Both the position numbers and the translations under genes were made by a program. A stretch of DNA of 64,000 bases from Streptomycetaceae bacterium (GTDB taxonomy: Bacteria > Actinomycetota > Actinomycetes > Nanopelagicales > Nanopelagicaceae): the NCBI GenBank assembly GCA_027490815.1, contig JAIXXJ010000036.1, positions 1 through 64,000 on the forward strand, in the 5' to 3' direction. The notes below the pieces were generated by a model, which saw only the letters and a program-made list of their open reading frames with translations, was not told the origin of the DNA and searched no databases. Shown here one piece after another: positions 26,789 to 37,832 of the stretch; the first letter of the stretch is position 1, and each line of letters starts with the position of its first letter.

Positions 26789-27399
26789 TTATCAAGCTCC
26801 TGCGAAGGGTGTGCTTGTTTTACATCGCCATTGTAATAATTTGTATCAGTCATATCTGGATACATCGGATGAGGTGGCATTAACATTCCAGCGCGCAACG
26901 GTGCCAATAAATCTGCTTTTTCAAAGATTAACTTCGCACGAGAATCATCTGCAAGTTCGTACTCATTTGTCATTGTGAGTGCGCGAGTTGGACATGCCTC
27001 AATACATAGTCCACAAAAAACACAGCGCAGATAATTAATCTGATAAACCTTGCCGTAACGCTCACCGGGTGACATTCGGTTCTCTTCAGTGTTGTTTTCA
27101 CCCTCTACATAAATTGCATCTGCAGGACATGCCCATGCACATAGTTCACAACCAATGCACTTCTCTAATCCGTCAGGATGGCGATTGAGTTGATGGCGTC
27201 CATGAAAGCGCTCTTCTGTCGGTGCCTTTACTTCAGGATATTCAACCGTTAGCGGTTTTTTAAACATGGTTGAAAAAGTGACCCAGAAGCCACGCATATG
27301 CCCAAAGAAACCTACAGTTGGCTTTTGATCAACTTCATAAAATTCAACATCGTTAATGCCTAAATCTTTTGCCTTTATCGGTTCGAGGTTTTCAGCCAC
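26785..27399 (-). CDS. nuoI: NADH-quinone oxidoreductase subunit I (2x 4Fe-4S)
   Basis: A ferredoxin-like subunit that passes electrons through clusters N6a and N6b. The two motifs are [16 protein letters not shown] and [19 protein letters not shown] at 27399 (MAENLEPIK) is preferred, with GGGGG before it and an 8-base overlap with nuoH. An ATG at 27426 adding nine residues is possible. The 204 residues are longer than E. coli NuoI because of N- and C-terminal extensions. Confidence 0.94.
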   Translation of the reverse strand: MAENLEPIKAKDLGINDVEFYEVDQKPTVGFFGHMRGFWVTFSTMFKKPLTVEYPEVKAPTEERFHGRHQLNRHPDGLEKCIGCELCAWACPADAIYVEGENNTEENRMSPGERYGKVYQINYLRCVFCGLCIEACPTRALTMTNEYELADDSRAKLIFEKADLLAPLRAGMLMPPHPMYPDMTDTNYYNGDVKQAHPSQELDK

Positions 27400-28651
27400 G
27401 GTTGCCCCCTGAGTTTTTTGAAACATTGATTGTTGAAATTTCTATTGGCAATGTTGGAAGAGAAGGGACTGCAAAACTAGGCTCTGACTTGTTGTCACCA
27501 ACTGGAACTTCAGATTCCTTTTTCTTTTTAACATTTTCAAAGCCAACGTTGATAGCCAAAATGATCAAAATTACAGTGCTGGCAAATGCAACAACTATTG
27601 CTCTAGAAGCATTTTCAAGAGTTAGAACTCGAAGAGTTGCAACTACCAATATCCATAGTATTGAGACCGGGATAAGAACTTTCCATCCAAACTGCATGAA
27701 CTGGTCATAGCGCAAACGCGGCAACGTTCCTCGGAGCCAAACGAATACGAAGAAGAAGGTAACAACCTTTAGTAGGAACCAAATAGCAGTAAACCAACCA
27801 CCAAGCCAGTTTTCTGTGAAACCAAGTCCCGGAGGTGCGTGATATCCACCAAGGAATAGCGTCGTGGCAAGGGCAGAAACTGTAACAATGTTGACATACT
27901 CAGCTAAGAAAAACAGAGCAAACTTAAGTGATGAGTATTCTGTGTGGAAACCACCAACTAATTCACCTTCAGCTTCTGCAAGGTCAAATGGAGCACGGTT
28001 AGTTTCACCAACCATAGAGATTGCAAATATTGCAAACGATGGGAATAGAACGACGGCATACCACCATGAAGTTTGTGCAGCGACGATGTCAGAAGTAGAC
28101 ATTGAGCCTGCATAAATAAATACGGCAACTAGAGAAAGTCCCATAGCAATTTCATAAGAGATTACTTGGGCACTTGATCGCAGGCCACCTAGAAGTGGAT
28201 ACGTTGAGCCAGATGACCATCCAGCTAAAACAATTCCATACACACCAACTGATGCAACGGCCAAAATGTATAAAACACCTACTGGAATATCTGTTAACTG
28301 CATGGCAGTTTGACGACCAAACATTGTCACTTCACCAGTAATTGGTATAACTGCAAAGGACATAAAGCATGTTGTTGCACTAATAATTGGTGCGATTATG
28401 AAAACAATTTTATCTGCTGCAGTTGGAATGATGTCTTCTTTTAGCGCGAGCTTCACGCCGTCTGCCAAGGCTTGAATTAATCCAAATGGTCCAACGCGGT
28501 TAGGCCCGGGACGCTGTTGCATTCGCGCAACAATTCGGCGCTCACCCCACACTGACATCAATGTCAAAAGCACGCAGACAGCAAAAACAATAAGAGCCTT
28601 TACAAGGATCAGCCAACCTGGATCTGATCCAATGAGTTGCGCAGTTGTCAT
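27392..28651 (-). CDS. nuoH: NADH-quinone oxidoreductase subunit H
   Basis: A 419-residue membrane subunit that forms the quinone chamber. [40 protein letters not shown] and [15 protein letters not shown] are signature segments. The C-terminal 70 residues after the last core helix ([12 protein letters not shown] onwards) are an added hydrophilic tail. Overlaps nuoG by four bases. Confidence 0.97.
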   Translation of the reverse strand: MTTAQLIGSDPGWLILVKALIVFAVCVLLTLMSVWGERRIVARMQQRPGPNRVGPFGLIQALADGVKLALKEDIIPTAADKIVFIIAPIISATTCFMSFAVIPITGEVTMFGRQTAMQLTDIPVGVLYILAVASVGVYGIVLAGWSSGSTYPLLGGLRSSAQVISYEIAMGLSLVAVFIYAGSMSTSDIVAAQTSWWYAVVLFPSFAIFAISMVGETNRAPFDLAEAEGELVGGFHTEYSSLKFALFFLAEYVNIVTVSALATTLFLGGYHAPPGLGFTENWLGGWFTAIWFLLKVVTFFFVFVWLRGTLPRLRYDQFMQFGWKVLIPVSILWILVVATLRVLTLENASRAIVVAFASTVILIILAINVGFENVKKKKESEVPVGDNKSEPSFAVPSLPTLPIEISTINVSKNSGGNRG

Positions 28652-30996
28652 GCTCTCACCACCGTAACTACTTCACCATGAACAGCATTTAACTTTGTTA
28701 AAAGTTGTGAACCACGTGAATTACGAGGCGCCCAAAGTGCATCATCATGAATATTCTCAATGAGAGCGGGCAAAGTTACGAAACCTTCGGCCGTAGAGAT
28801 CTTGAGTAAATCACCATCTGCGACACCAAGTGCTTGTGCTCTTTTTTCTGAGATGACAGCAACTGTTTGTCTGGCTGTTCCAGCTAAATTTTCTTCGCCC
28901 TCTTGCAATGTTCCAAGGTCAAGCAGACGTCTCCACGATGTAATCAATGCCTCATTTGTACTCAAATTTGGTTGCGCTAAAGCCGATACAGATCTCATCT
29001 TTGACCGCTCGCCTTGCCAATCTTTAATTGTTGCAATCTCTTTTGTAGCAGCAGTGACAGTTCCTAAATTAATTGATGTTCCCATTTCTTCTGCAATCAT
29101 TGAAAGAATTCGTAGATCACTACGGTTAAGTGAATCATTAACAGCAGCATCAAAGGATCGAGCGCGGCCTTCCCAATTTAAAAATGATCCAGATTTTTCA
29201 GCAACGGCTGCAACTGGCAGAACAACGTCTGCTCGTGATGTCACTTCACTTGGTGCGATCTCAAGTGAGACAACAAAAGCTTTATCTAATGCCGCTAGTG
29301 CACTGTGATTGTCATCTAAATCCAAAGGATCAACGCCGCCAACAAGTAGTGCACCGATTTCATCAGAGTGGACCGCTGCAATAATTTCTGATGTTGAGCG
29401 ACCAATATTTGATGGAAGTGAATTTACTGACCAGAGTGCAGCAATTTCATTTCTTGCTGTTGCATCTGATACTGGTCGGCCACCTGGCAACAAGTTGCCT
29501 ATCGCACCTGCTTGAATCGCTCCGCGCTCTCCTGCTCTACGTGGAACCCATGCAAGTTTTGCATCCGAAGATTGCGCGAGTGCAGCAACGGCAGTTAACA
29601 ATCCAGCACTTTCGCTGGCTCTCTCGCCAACTAGAATTACTGATTTATCTGTTAGGTTTTGTGAAGATACGGCTGCAGCTTCTTGACCTGGAGCAACTTT
29701 AATAAATTGTGCTTTGAGTTTTTCAACCGCAATTGATTCTTTAGAACCAATTGATATAACTTTCAATGCTCGCTTGCGGAATTGCTTATTAATTCTTAGG
29801 AAAACAATAGGTGACTCTTCTTCGGGCTCAAACCCAACAAGTAAAACTTGATCGGCTTTGTCAATATCTCGATATGTTGTTGAAGAGTTCACAACATGTG
29901 CTGCAATAAACTCGCGTTCTTCATCTGATGTTACGCGCGCTCTAAAGTCGATGTCGTTGGTACCCAGTGCAAGTCGTGCAAATTTGCTATATCCGTATGC
30001 ATCTTCATGAGTGGCACGACCACCAACTAATACAGCCGATTTTTGTGCTTTTAATCCTTCAGCAGCAACAGCAAGTGCTTCAGGCCATGATGCTTCGACT
30101 AATTCACCAGATTCATTTCGAATCATTGGAACCTTTAAGCGATCTGCAGCTGTGATGTATTTAAATGCCCAACGACCTTTGTCGCAGTTCCACTCTTCAT
30201 TAACTGTTGCATCTTCACCGGCTAAACGGCGCAGGGTTTTTCCACGGCGCACATCTGTACGCATATCGCATCCAGAAGCACAGTGCTCACAAGCAGATGG
30301 TGTTGAAACTAAATCAAATGGACGTGCTCGAAAACGATATGCAGCTCCAGTTAACGCACCAACTGGACAGATTTGAACAGTGTTACCTGAGAAGTAGGAT
30401 TCAAAAGGTTTATTTTCATAAATTCCAACTTGTTGCAAAGCTCCGCGTTCATTTAGTGTAATAAATGGATCGCTAGCAATCTGTTCTGAAAAGCGAGTAC
30501 AACGAGCACATAGAACACAACGCTCACGATCTAGAAGGACCTGTGAAGAAATATTTATTGGCTTTTCAAATGTTCGCTTAACGCCTTCAAACCTGGAAGA
30601 ACCTTGTCCGGTACTCATTGCTTGATTTTGTAGAGGACATTCCCCACCTTTGTCACAGACCGGACAATCAAGTGGGTGGTTTACTAACAATAGTTCCATA
30701 ACTCCACGTTGTGCTTTTTCTGCAACCGTTGAAGTTAACTGCGTTTTAACAATCATTCCTGTTTCAACTGGGATTGTGCATGATGCCTGAGGCTTTGGAA
30801 ATGCACGCCCATTAATTTCAATATCAACCAAACATTGGCGACAAGCGCCAACAGGATCTAGTAATGGATGATCACAAAAACGTGGAATTTGAATTCCTAG
30901 TTGCTCTGCGGCGCGAATTACTAATGTTCCCTTAGGAACGGTAACTTCAAAGCCATCGATGACAACGGTAATCATCTCAACTGCTACATCACTCAC
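28648..30996 (-). CDS. nuoG: NADH-quinone oxidoreductase subunit G
   Basis: The 782-residue largest peripheral subunit. The N-terminal 2Fe-2S domain has [18 protein letters not shown]; the His/Cys N5 site has [17 protein letters not shown]; and CVLCARC with CPVG binds another 4Fe-4S cluster. A four-Cys N7 site ([13 protein letters not shown] and later [10 protein letters not shown]) is kept, as in E. coli and Thermus. The molybdopterin-like domain follows without evident cofactor function. It directly abuts nuoF. Confidence 0.97.
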   Translation of the reverse strand: MSDVAVEMITVVIDGFEVTVPKGTLVIRAAEQLGIQIPRFCDHPLLDPVGACRQCLVDIEINGRAFPKPQASCTIPVETGMIVKTQLTSTVAEKAQRGVMELLLVNHPLDCPVCDKGGECPLQNQAMSTGQGSSRFEGVKRTFEKPINISSQVLLDRERCVLCARCTRFSEQIASDPFITLNERGALQQVGIYENKPFESYFSGNTVQICPVGALTGAAYRFRARPFDLVSTPSACEHCASGCDMRTDVRRGKTLRRLAGEDATVNEEWNCDKGRWAFKYITAADRLKVPMIRNESGELVEASWPEALAVAAEGLKAQKSAVLVGGRATHEDAYGYSKFARLALGTNDIDFRARVTSDEEREFIAAHVVNSSTTYRDIDKADQVLLVGFEPEEESPIVFLRINKQFRKRALKVISIGSKESIAVEKLKAQFIKVAPGQEAAAVSSQNLTDKSVILVGERASESAGLLTAVAALAQSSDAKLAWVPRRAGERGAIQAGAIGNLLPGGRPVSDATARNEIAALWSVNSLPSNIGRSTSEIIAAVHSDEIGALLVGGVDPLDLDDNHSALAALDKAFVVSLEIAPSEVTSRADVVLPVAAVAEKSGSFLNWEGRARSFDAAVNDSLNRSDLRILSMIAEEMGTSINLGTVTAATKEIATIKDWQGERSKMRSVSALAQPNLSTNEALITSWRRLLDLGTLQEGEENLAGTARQTVAVISEKRAQALGVADGDLLKISTAEGFVTLPALIENIHDDALWAPRNSRGSQLLTKLNAVHGEVVTVVRA

Positions 30997-32277
30997 TTAT
31001 GCACCTGCCCCAACAAATAAAGTTGATGCAACAGGATCAAATGGGCATCCACCGTTTGTTAAGTGTGCGATGTACTCATCGCGGAAATATTTAATTGAAG
31101 ATGTAATTGGACTAGTGGCACCATCACCGAGTGCGCAGAATGAACGACCCATAATGTTGTCACAAAGATCCAGCAGTTTTGCAAGGTCTGCCTCTGTTCC
31201 TTTACCGGCCTCTAAATCACGGAGAATCTGTACTAGCCACCAAGTGCCTTCGCGACAAGGTGTGCACTTACCGCATGATTCATGTTTATAAAACTCAGTC
31301 CAACGCAATACCGCGCGAACAACGCAGGTTGTTTCATCAAATATTTGTAGGGCCTTTGTTCCAAGCATGGAACCAGCTGCTGCTACACCTTCGTAATCAA
31401 GTGGAACATCTAAGTGTTCGTCAGTAAACAATGGTGTTGATGATCCACCTGGTGTCCAAAACTTTAACTTGTGGCCCTTGCGCACTCCACCTGCGAGTTC
31501 AAGAATCTCGCGAAGAGTAATTCCAAGTGGTGCTTCAAATTGTCCTGGATTTACAACGTGACCTGACAAAGAATAAAGAGTTGTTCCCTTGCTCTTTTCG
31601 GTACCCATAGATTGATACCACTCGGCGCCATTCATAACAATTGCCGGTACTGATGAAATCGATTCCACGTTGTTTACAACTGTTGGTCTGGCATACAAAC
31701 CTGCGATAGCAGGAAACGGTGGACGCAAACGAGGTTGACCACGGAAGCCTTCGAGTGAATCAAGAAGAGCTGTCTCTTCGCCACAAATATAAGCCCCGGC
31801 ACCAATGTGTAAAACTACATCGACGCCTTTCCCAAGAATTTCAGCTGCATACGCATCAGCAATGGCCTGATTAACTCGGCGGACAACATGTGTTACTTCT
31901 CCACGAATGTAAATAAATGCGTGCTTTGCACGAATTGCATGACAGGCGATGATGCAACCTTCAATAAGAACGTGTGGGTTAGCCATTAAAAGTGGTGTGT
32001 CTTTGCAAGTGCCTGGCTCTGATTCGTCTGCATTAACAACCAAATAATGATCTTTGTTGTCACCCTGTGGAATAAATCCCCACTTCATTCCAGTTGGGAA
32101 TCCAGCACCGCCTCGACCGCGTAATCCTGAATCCTTAACAAGTTGAATTACCGCATCTGGATCCATTGCAAGTGCTTTTTCTGAAGCTTTATAGCCACCA
32201 TGTCGCTTATATGCTTCAAGAGTAAATGAATCTTTTTCATCCCAATGGGCTGATAAAACTGGAGCAAGTTTTGTCAT
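30997..32277 (-). CDS. nuoF: NADH-quinone oxidoreductase subunit F
   Basis: The 426-residue NADH- and FMN-binding subunit. GLRGRGGAGFPTGMKWGFIP forms the nucleotide site, GAGAYICGEETALLDSLEG the FMN region, and ESCGKCTPCREGTWW with the later CALGDGA binds cluster N3. Overlaps nuoE by one base (TAATG). Confidence 0.98.
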   Translation of the reverse strand: MTKLAPVLSAHWDEKDSFTLEAYKRHGGYKASEKALAMDPDAVIQLVKDSGLRGRGGAGFPTGMKWGFIPQGDNKDHYLVVNADESEPGTCKDTPLLMANPHVLIEGCIIACHAIRAKHAFIYIRGEVTHVVRRVNQAIADAYAAEILGKGVDVVLHIGAGAYICGEETALLDSLEGFRGQPRLRPPFPAIAGLYARPTVVNNVESISSVPAIVMNGAEWYQSMGTEKSKGTTLYSLSGHVVNPGQFEAPLGITLREILELAGGVRKGHKLKFWTPGGSSTPLFTDEHLDVPLDYEGVAAAGSMLGTKALQIFDETTCVVRAVLRWTEFYKHESCGKCTPCREGTWWLVQILRDLEAGKGTEADLAKLLDLCDNIMGRSFCALGDGATSPITSSIKYFRDEYIAHLTNGGCPFDPVASTLFVGAGA

Positions 32278-32903
32278 TACTTACCTTCTTTCGAAAGTTT
32301 TAAACCTAACAAAGTTGGTTGACCTGCTTGAACACCTTCGTGGGCAAGACCATCATTTAATCCAGCAAGGACTGCTGATGCTTCTTTCCACGTAACAAGT
32401 TTATTTGGACCACGAGTTGGTGGTTTAGGGTTACCAGCACGCATTGAATCAACTAACTCTTTTGCTGATTCGACTGTTTGGTTGTCATAGAACTCCCAAT
32501 TTGCCATCACAACCGGCGCGTAGTCACATGCTGCATTGCATTCAATGTGCTCTAAAGAGACTTTTCCATCTTCAGTTACGCCATCATTTTCAATACCCAA
32601 ATGATCTTTAAGGGAGGCAAATATTGCATCCCCACCCATAACCGCACACAAAGTATTTGTGCAAACACCAACGTGATACTCACCTATTGCAGATGGCTTG
32701 TACTGAGTATAAAAAGTAGAAACCGCAGTAACTTCTGCTGCTTCTAATTCAAGTTGTTTTGCAATTAGTTCAATACCTTCATTAGTTACGTATCCAGCCT
32801 TTGACTGAACAAAGTGGAGCAAAGGCATGATTGCAGAGCGTGGGCGTGGATAACGCTTGATGATTGAGTCCATGATCTTTAAATCTTCTGGTGAAAATGC
32901 CAT
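32277..32903 (-). CDS. nuoE: NADH-quinone oxidoreductase subunit E
   Basis: A 208-residue thioredoxin-like subunit with the 2Fe-2S cluster N1a, bound by CTNTLC and ECNAACDYAP. The N-terminal helices carry SAIMPLLHFVQSKAGYV. It ends with a short extension relative to E. coli. Coupled to nuoD by TAATG. Confidence 0.96.
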   Translation of the reverse strand: MAFSPEDLKIMDSIIKRYPRPRSAIMPLLHFVQSKAGYVTNEGIELIAKQLELEAAEVTAVSTFYTQYKPSAIGEYHVGVCTNTLCAVMGGDAIFASLKDHLGIENDGVTEDGKVSLEHIECNAACDYAPVVMANWEFYDNQTVESAKELVDSMRAGNPKPPTRGPNKLVTWKEASAVLAGLNDGLAHEGVQAGQPTLLGLKLSKEGK

Positions 32904-34240
32904 TAGCGATCAACACCTCCCATAACAGGATCAATCGATGCAACTGCAGCAACGATGTCGGCAACCATTCCGCCTTCACTCATTGCTGGTGTTGCCTGCA
33001 AATTATTAAATGAGGGTTCGCGAAAGTGCACGCGGTATGGACGAGTTCCACCGTCAGAGACAATTGATGCACCCAACTCTCCACGCGGTGATTCAATTGC
33101 AGCATATGCCTGACCTGCAGGAACCCTAAAACCTTCTGTGACAAGTTTGAAGTGATGAATTAATGACTCCATAGAAGTTCCCATAATTTCGCGAATATGG
33201 TCAAGAGAGTTACCTAACCCATCTCCGCCTAGAGCGAGCTGGGCCGGCCATGCAATTTTCTTATCGGCAACCATTACAGGTGCACCGTGAAGCTTTTCCA
33301 ATTTATCAACGCACTGTTCGATAATTCGAAGTGATTGCTCAAGTTCATTCATGCGAATTAAAAATCTGCCATAAACATCGCAGGTATCAGCTGTCACAAC
33401 ATCAAAGTTGTAGTTTTCATAACCACAATATGGTTGAACTTTTCGCAAATCCCAAGGCATTCCAGTTGAACGAAGAACTGGGCCAGTGATTCCAAGAGTT
33501 GTACAGCCAGCTAAATCAAGATAGCCAATTCCTTGTGTTCGCTTCATCCAAATTGAGTTACCGATAAGCAAAGTTGCATTATCTTTGAAGTTCTTACGCA
33601 TTAACTTCACGCCTTCACGGATTTTTGTATACGCACCATCTGGAAGATCTTGTTGTACTCCACCTGGTCGCACATAAGCCATGTTCATGCGAAGTCCTGT
33701 GATCATTTCGAATATCTCTAAAACTGTTTCGCGGTCACGGAATGCAAAGAACATAGGGCCCATTGCTCCAAGTTCTAGTGCACCGGTTCCTAAGGCAACC
33801 ATGTGTGATGAGATTCGATTTAACTCCATCATCATTACGCGAATAACACTTGCGCGTTCTGGAACATCGTTTGTAATTCCGAGCAACTTCTCAACTGCAA
33901 GGCAATAGGCAGTCTCATTGTGCAATGGACTTAAGTAATCCATGCGAGTTACAAAAGTTGTTCCTTGGGTCCAGTTACGAAACTCAATATTTTTTTCAAT
34001 TCCAGTATGCAGGTATCCAATTCCACAACGCACTTCGGTAATTGTTTCGCCTTCAAGTTCCAAAACTAAACGAAGAACACCATGAGTTGATGGGTGCTGC
34101 GGACCCATGTTTACGACAACTCTCTCTTCTTTAGTTGCACCAATTTCTTGAACTAATGAATCCCAGTCTCCTCCAGTAACAGAGAAAACCTTTCCTTCTG
34201 TTGTTTCTCGTGATGGTGCATAAGGATCAAAAGTGGTCAC
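32903..34240 (-). CDS. nuoD: NADH-quinone oxidoreductase subunit D
   Basis: The 445-residue 49-kDa-type subunit at the quinone site. [45 protein letters not shown] and the end region [20 protein letters not shown] are all conserved. It overlaps nuoC by four bases. Confidence 0.98.
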   Translation of the reverse strand: MTTFDPYAPSRETTEGKVFSVTGGDWDSLVQEIGATKEERVVVNMGPQHPSTHGVLRLVLELEGETITEVRCGIGYLHTGIEKNIEFRNWTQGTTFVTRMDYLSPLHNETAYCLAVEKLLGITNDVPERASVIRVMMMELNRISSHMVALGTGALELGAMGPMFFAFRDRETVLEIFEMITGLRMNMAYVRPGGVQQDLPDGAYTKIREGVKLMRKNFKDNATLLIGNSIWMKRTQGIGYLDLAGCTTLGITGPVLRSTGMPWDLRKVQPYCGYENYNFDVVTADTCDVYGRFLIRMNELEQSLRIIEQCVDKLEKLHGAPVMVADKKIAWPAQLALGGDGLGNSLDHIREIMGTSMESLIHHFKLVTEGFRVPAGQAYAAIESPRGELGASIVSDGGTRPYRVHFREPSFNNLQATPAMSEGGMVADIVAAVASIDPVMGGVDR

Positions 34241-34863
34241 TTGTAACTCCTTCGTTCACTCGGAGGAGGAGTTGTTGCACCTTTATATTCAACTGGAATT
34301 CCACCTAATGCGTAATCTTTGCGCTGCGGATGACCTTTCCAGTCATCTGGCATAAGAATTCTGGTTAGACCAGGGTGGCCATCAAAAATAATTCCAAACA
34401 TGTCAAAAACTTCACGTTCATGCCAGTTATTACCAGCCCACACTTCAACTACTGATGGAATGTGTGGATGTGAATCTGCAACAGATACTTCTAGGCGAAT
34501 TCTTTGATTCTTTGTCATTGAAAGTAATAGATAAACAGCATGGAGTTCACGTCCTGTTTGTTCTGGGTAGTGAACACCATTTACTCCCATGCACATTTCA
34601 AACTTGAGTACATCACGCAAAACAAAAGCTACTTCAACAAGTTTTTCAGCTTTGATATGAAGAGTTAGTTCTCCGCGATCGATTACAACTCTTTCGATTG
34701 CATCAGAGAACTCTGGATAAGCGCGCTCTAAGTTGTCTGTGACTTCATCAAAATAACCACCATAAGGACGCTCAGAAGAGCCTGCTGTAGCTACTTTTGC
34801 AACTAATCCACTATAGCCGGAAGTATCACCTGTTCCTTTTGCACCAAACATGCCATCACTCAT
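34237..34863 (-). CDS. nuoC: NADH-quinone oxidoreductase subunit C
   Basis: A 208-residue 30-kDa-type subunit with the signature [20 protein letters not shown] and [11 protein letters not shown]. The first about 35 residues ([13 protein letters not shown]) are a low-complexity extension. It is a separate gene, not fused to nuoD as in E. coli. Overlaps nuoB by one base. Confidence 0.96.
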   Translation of the reverse strand: MSDGMFGAKGTGDTSGYSGLVAKVATAGSSERPYGGYFDEVTDNLERAYPEFSDAIERVVIDRGELTLHIKAEKLVEVAFVLRDVLKFEMCMGVNGVHYPEQTGRELHAVYLLLSMTKNQRIRLEVSVADSHPHIPSVVEVWAGNNWHEREVFDMFGIIFDGHPGLTRILMPDDWKGHPQRKDYALGGIPVEYKGATTPPPSERRSYK

Positions 34864-35420
34864 TATGCAAGTAGACCCTTCATCTGATGAGTCGGCTTTG
34901 CATTCATTGCAGCAAGTTCAACTTCTTTAATGATTTGTGCGCGATTTGGGCCAATCTTTTCGTTGTTGATTTGCTCATGAAGTTTCAAGATTGCATCAAG
35001 CAACATTTCTGGACGAGGTGGGCACCCTGGTAAGTAGATATCGACAGGAACAACATGGTCGACGCCTTGAACTATTGCGTAGTTGTTAAACATGCCACCC
35101 GATGAGGCGCAAGCACCCATCGCAATAACCCATTTTGGCGCAGACATTTGATCATAAATTTGACGAAGCACTGGTGCCATTTTGTTTGAAACTCGACCCG
35201 CAACGATCATTAAATCTGCCTGTCGTGGAGATGCTCTAAATACCTCTCCACCAAAACGAGCAATGTCATATTTAGCTGCAGATCCAACTGCCATCATTTC
35301 AATAGCACAGCATGCAAGGCCAAAAGTAGCTGGCCATAGAGAGTTTTTACGCATGTAGCCAGCAAGTTTTTCAACAGTTGTTAAAACAAATCCACTTGGA
35401 ATTTTTTCTTCAAGACCCAT
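34863..35420 (-). CDS. nuoB: NADH-quinone oxidoreductase subunit B
   Basis: A 185-residue PSST-type subunit holding the terminal cluster N2. The cluster ligands are the tandem Cys in [11 protein letters not shown], the Cys in [11 protein letters not shown] and that in [29 protein letters not shown] lies between them. It lies three bases after nuoA. Confidence 0.98.
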   Translation of the reverse strand: MGLEEKIPSGFVLTTVEKLAGYMRKNSLWPATFGLACCAIEMMAVGSAAKYDIARFGGEVFRASPRQADLMIVAGRVSNKMAPVLRQIYDQMSAPKWVIAMGACASSGGMFNNYAIVQGVDHVVPVDIYLPGCPPRPEMLLDAILKLHEQINNEKIGPNRAQIIKEVELAAMNAKPTHQMKGLLA

Positions 35421-35423
35421 TTT

Positions 35424-35795
35424 TTAGTCCCATTCCAATCCACCACGTCGCCAAACATATGCATATGCAACAAAGACAGTTGCAATAAAGATAACCATTT
35501 CAACTAATCCAAAAACGCCAAGAGTGTCAAAGGTAACTGCCCATGGATATAAGAAAACAATTTCAATATCAAAAATTATGAAAAGCATTGCGGTAAGAAA
35601 ATACTTGACAGGAAAACGTCCGCCTTCTGCTGCTTGAGGAGAAGGTTCGATTCCACATTCGTATGCATCTAGCTTGGCACGGTTGTAGCGTGCTGGCCCT
35701 GCGAGCGCTCCTGCAACAACGGAAAATGCAGCAAAGCCAAACCCAATGGCTGCTATCACCAAGATGGGAATATATGGATTGGCTGTGGAAATCAC
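35424..35795 (-). CDS. nuoA: NADH-quinone oxidoreductase subunit A
   Basis: A three-helix membrane subunit of about 123 residues with RYNRAKLDAYECGIEP (the loop near the quinone site), RFPVKYFLTAMLFIIFDIE and FLYPWAV. The start is taken as GTG at 35795 (MISTANPYIPILVIA), where the family begins. The longer frame opening at 35873 would overlap menG by 38 bases. TAGAAT lies 7 bases before the GTG, suggesting a leaderless transcript for the whole nuo operon. Confidence 0.92.
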   Translation of the reverse strand: MISTANPYIPILVIAAIGFGFAAFSVVAGALAGPARYNRAKLDAYECGIEPSPQAAEGGRFPVKYFLTAMLFIIFDIEIVFLYPWAVTFDTLGVFGLVEMVIFIATVFVAYAYVWRRGGLEWD

Positions 35796-35802
35796 AGACG
35801 AA

Positions 35803-35808
35803 ATTCTA
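35803..35808 (-). promoter_or_regulatory. Predicted leaderless -10 box of the nuo operon
   Basis: Minus-strand TAGAAT lies 7 bases before the GTG start of nuoA, in the 40-base gap after menG. No ribosome site is present. Confidence 0.45.
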
Positions 35809-35835
35809 AGGTGGAAAAGTGGTTGTACATGACCG

Positions 35836-36528
35836 CTAACCCTTCGAAGCGCTGTGAACTGCAACAACCCCAAAAGTCAGGTTTTTCCAGTTCACATTGC
35901 TCCAGCCAGCCCCTTCTAGGCTCTTTGCCAAGGCTGCCTGATCCGGCCAGGCCCTAATTGATTCGGCCAGATAGACATAGGCATCTGGATTTGAAGCGGT
36001 TTTTTTGGCTATCGCGGGCAAAAGCCTCATGAGGTACTTGGTATATATGGTGCGAAAAATTCGGTTCGTAGGATGACTGAACTCTGCAATAACGATTCTG
36101 CCCCCTGTTTTGGTTACTCGAAGGGCCTCGGCCAGAGCCTTTTCATATTTAACTGTATTTCGAAGTCCGTAAGAGATTGTCACAACATCAAAACGACTGT
36201 CCTCAAATGGCAGGTTAAGGGCATCGGCCTTTGAAAAATTCAAATATGGTCGAGCCTTGCGGCCCTGCGCCAACATCCCTTCGCTGAAATCTGTGGCAAA
36301 GACGGTTGCGCCAGCTTTGTACAGTGGTTCTGAAGATGATCCAGGTCCCGCGGCTAAATCCAAGATCTGCATCCCTGGTTTGGGGGCAATAATTGCAGTG
36401 GTCTTCTTGCGCCAGGCCTTGGTTCGGCCCAGACTTAAAAGATCGTTTACGAGGTCATATCGTTTAGCCACACCATCAAACATCGCCGCAACTTCATCGG
36501 GATCTTTGTTCAAATTGGCGCGGGACAT
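35836..36528 (-). CDS. menG: Demethylmenaquinone methyltransferase
   Basis: A 230-residue class I SAM methyltransferase of the UbiE/MenG family, which performs the last step of menaquinone synthesis. The N-terminal family signature is VAAMFDGVAKRYDLVNDLLS; the SAM site is LDLAAGPGSSS, where LDLATGTGD is usual; SYGLRNTVKYEKALAEALRV and IAEFSHPTN are also typical. It sits upstream of nuoA in the same direction and is divergent from menF, next to the other men genes. UbiE is unlikely as no ubiquinone genes are seen. Confidence 0.93.
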   Translation of the reverse strand: MSRANLNKDPDEVAAMFDGVAKRYDLVNDLLSLGRTKAWRKKTTAIIAPKPGMQILDLAAGPGSSSEPLYKAGATVFATDFSEGMLAQGRKARPYLNFSKADALNLPFEDSRFDVVTISYGLRNTVKYEKALAEALRVTKTGGRIVIAEFSHPTNRIFRTIYTKYLMRLLPAIAKKTASNPDAYVYLAESIRAWPDQAALAKSLEGAGWSNVNWKNLTFGVVAVHSASKG

Positions 36529-36591
36529 GGAGATATTCTCTCGTGAAGTAGGCTCATCTACAACTTCAAGGGTGGAAAGGTTGGGATTTAG

Positions 36592-37827
36592 ATGTCTAAT
36601 AAAGTGCTAACGCCAATCACCACCGTTCGACTTGGCGATCACCTACCGCTTTTAGAACTACTTCCAGATTCCAACCCACTTGCTTGGGTTCGAGGTGGAG
36701 AAGGTTTAGTTGGTTGGGGAGTTTATGCAACCAAAACTGTCACCGGTCCTAATCGGTTTGCAGAAGCCCGTGCATGGTGGGAAAAACAGTTAGAAAATTT
36801 TGTTGTTACTAACTCTGTGCATGGCAGTGGCACTGGACCTGTTCTCTTTACTTCATTTTCTTTCTCTCCCAATGATGAATCTGTTTTAGTGATTCCCAAT
36901 ATTGTTGTTGGTAGCAAAAAAGATAAAAGTTGGATTACATGGATTGGTTCGGGACAACAACCAATCCTGAACTCATCACCTGACTTTGTAGAAAATGCTC
37001 AGATGCAGTGGAGTAATCAATCTGAATCTGCATCAGAATCTGAATGGAAAGAAAAGGTCTCAACAGCTGTAGGCCGCATTAAGGATGGCTCATTGGCCAA
37101 AGTTGTTTTAGCACGAGATTTAATATTTAGTTCAAGCAAAGACATTGATTCCCGCCCAATTTTGCACAAACTTGCCTCTCATTACCCAACTACATGGACT
37201 TATTGCGTAGATGGATTTGTTGGTGCCACACCAGAACTGCTTCTTCGTCTATCTAGGGGAATGTTAACTTCCAGAGTACTGGCAGGAACAATTAGTAAAA
37301 CCGGAGATGACTCTAAGGATCTGGCATTAGCAGCTTCCTTGGCACGGTCTTCAAAAGATTTAGCCGAACATGAATATGCGGTTCGCTCAGTCGCCGAAGC
37401 CATTGAACCATTTTGTACATCAATAAATGTTCCAGATTCTCCATTTGTTCTCCACCTTGCAAATGTCATGCATCTTGCAACCGATGTAACGGGTGCAATT
37501 GCAGAAACTTTGGCACATGTAGATGCATTTACAGTTCTTGAACAACTTCATCCTTCCGCAGCTGTCTGTGGAACCCCGCGACCTGCTGCTGCAGAGTTGA
37601 TTACGGAAATAGAGGGAATGTCACGGGGGCGTTATGCCGGACCAATAGGTTGGATAGATGCTGCAGGTGATGGAGAACTTGGTATTGCATTACGCGGCGG
37701 CGAAATTAAGGGAAATACAATTCGAATTTTTGCAGGATGTGGAATTGTTGAAGAATCAGATCCTGATGTCGAACTTGCTGAGACGAAAGCTAAGTTTGCA
37801 CCTATGCGCGCGGCACTATTGGATTGA
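36592..37827 (+). CDS. menF: Isochorismate synthase
   Basis: A 411-residue chorismate-utilising enzyme that converts chorismate to isochorismate with Mg2+, the first step of menaquinone synthesis. LAKVVLARD carries the general-base Lys. FVGATPELLLRL, the GTISKTGD region, QLHPSAAVCGTPRPAA and MSRGRYAGPIGWID are family motifs. Specificity for isochorismate rather than salicylate or anthranilate follows from the neighbouring menD, menC and menB. It diverges from menG. Confidence 0.93.
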   Translation: MSNKVLTPITTVRLGDHLPLLELLPDSNPLAWVRGGEGLVGWGVYATKTVTGPNRFAEARAWWEKQLENFVVTNSVHGSGTGPVLFTSFSFSPNDESVLVIPNIVVGSKKDKSWITWIGSGQQPILNSSPDFVENAQMQWSNQSESASESEWKEKVSTAVGRIKDGSLAKVVLARDLIFSSSKDIDSRPILHKLASHYPTTWTYCVDGFVGATPELLLRLSRGMLTSRVLAGTISKTGDDSKDLALAASLARSSKDLAEHEYAVRSVAEAIEPFCTSINVPDSPFVLHLANVMHLATDVTGAIAETLAHVDAFTVLEQLHPSAAVCGTPRPAAAELITEIEGMSRGRYAGPIGWIDAAGDGELGIALRGGEIKGNTIRIFAGCGIVEESDPDVELAETKAKFAPMRAALLD

Positions 37828-37832
37828 GATTC

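Noticed and set aside
28760..29308. 182-codon open frame opposite nuoG
   Set aside because: Shadow of nuoG codon bias; no motif, no start signal, and nuoG is full length and well conserved here.
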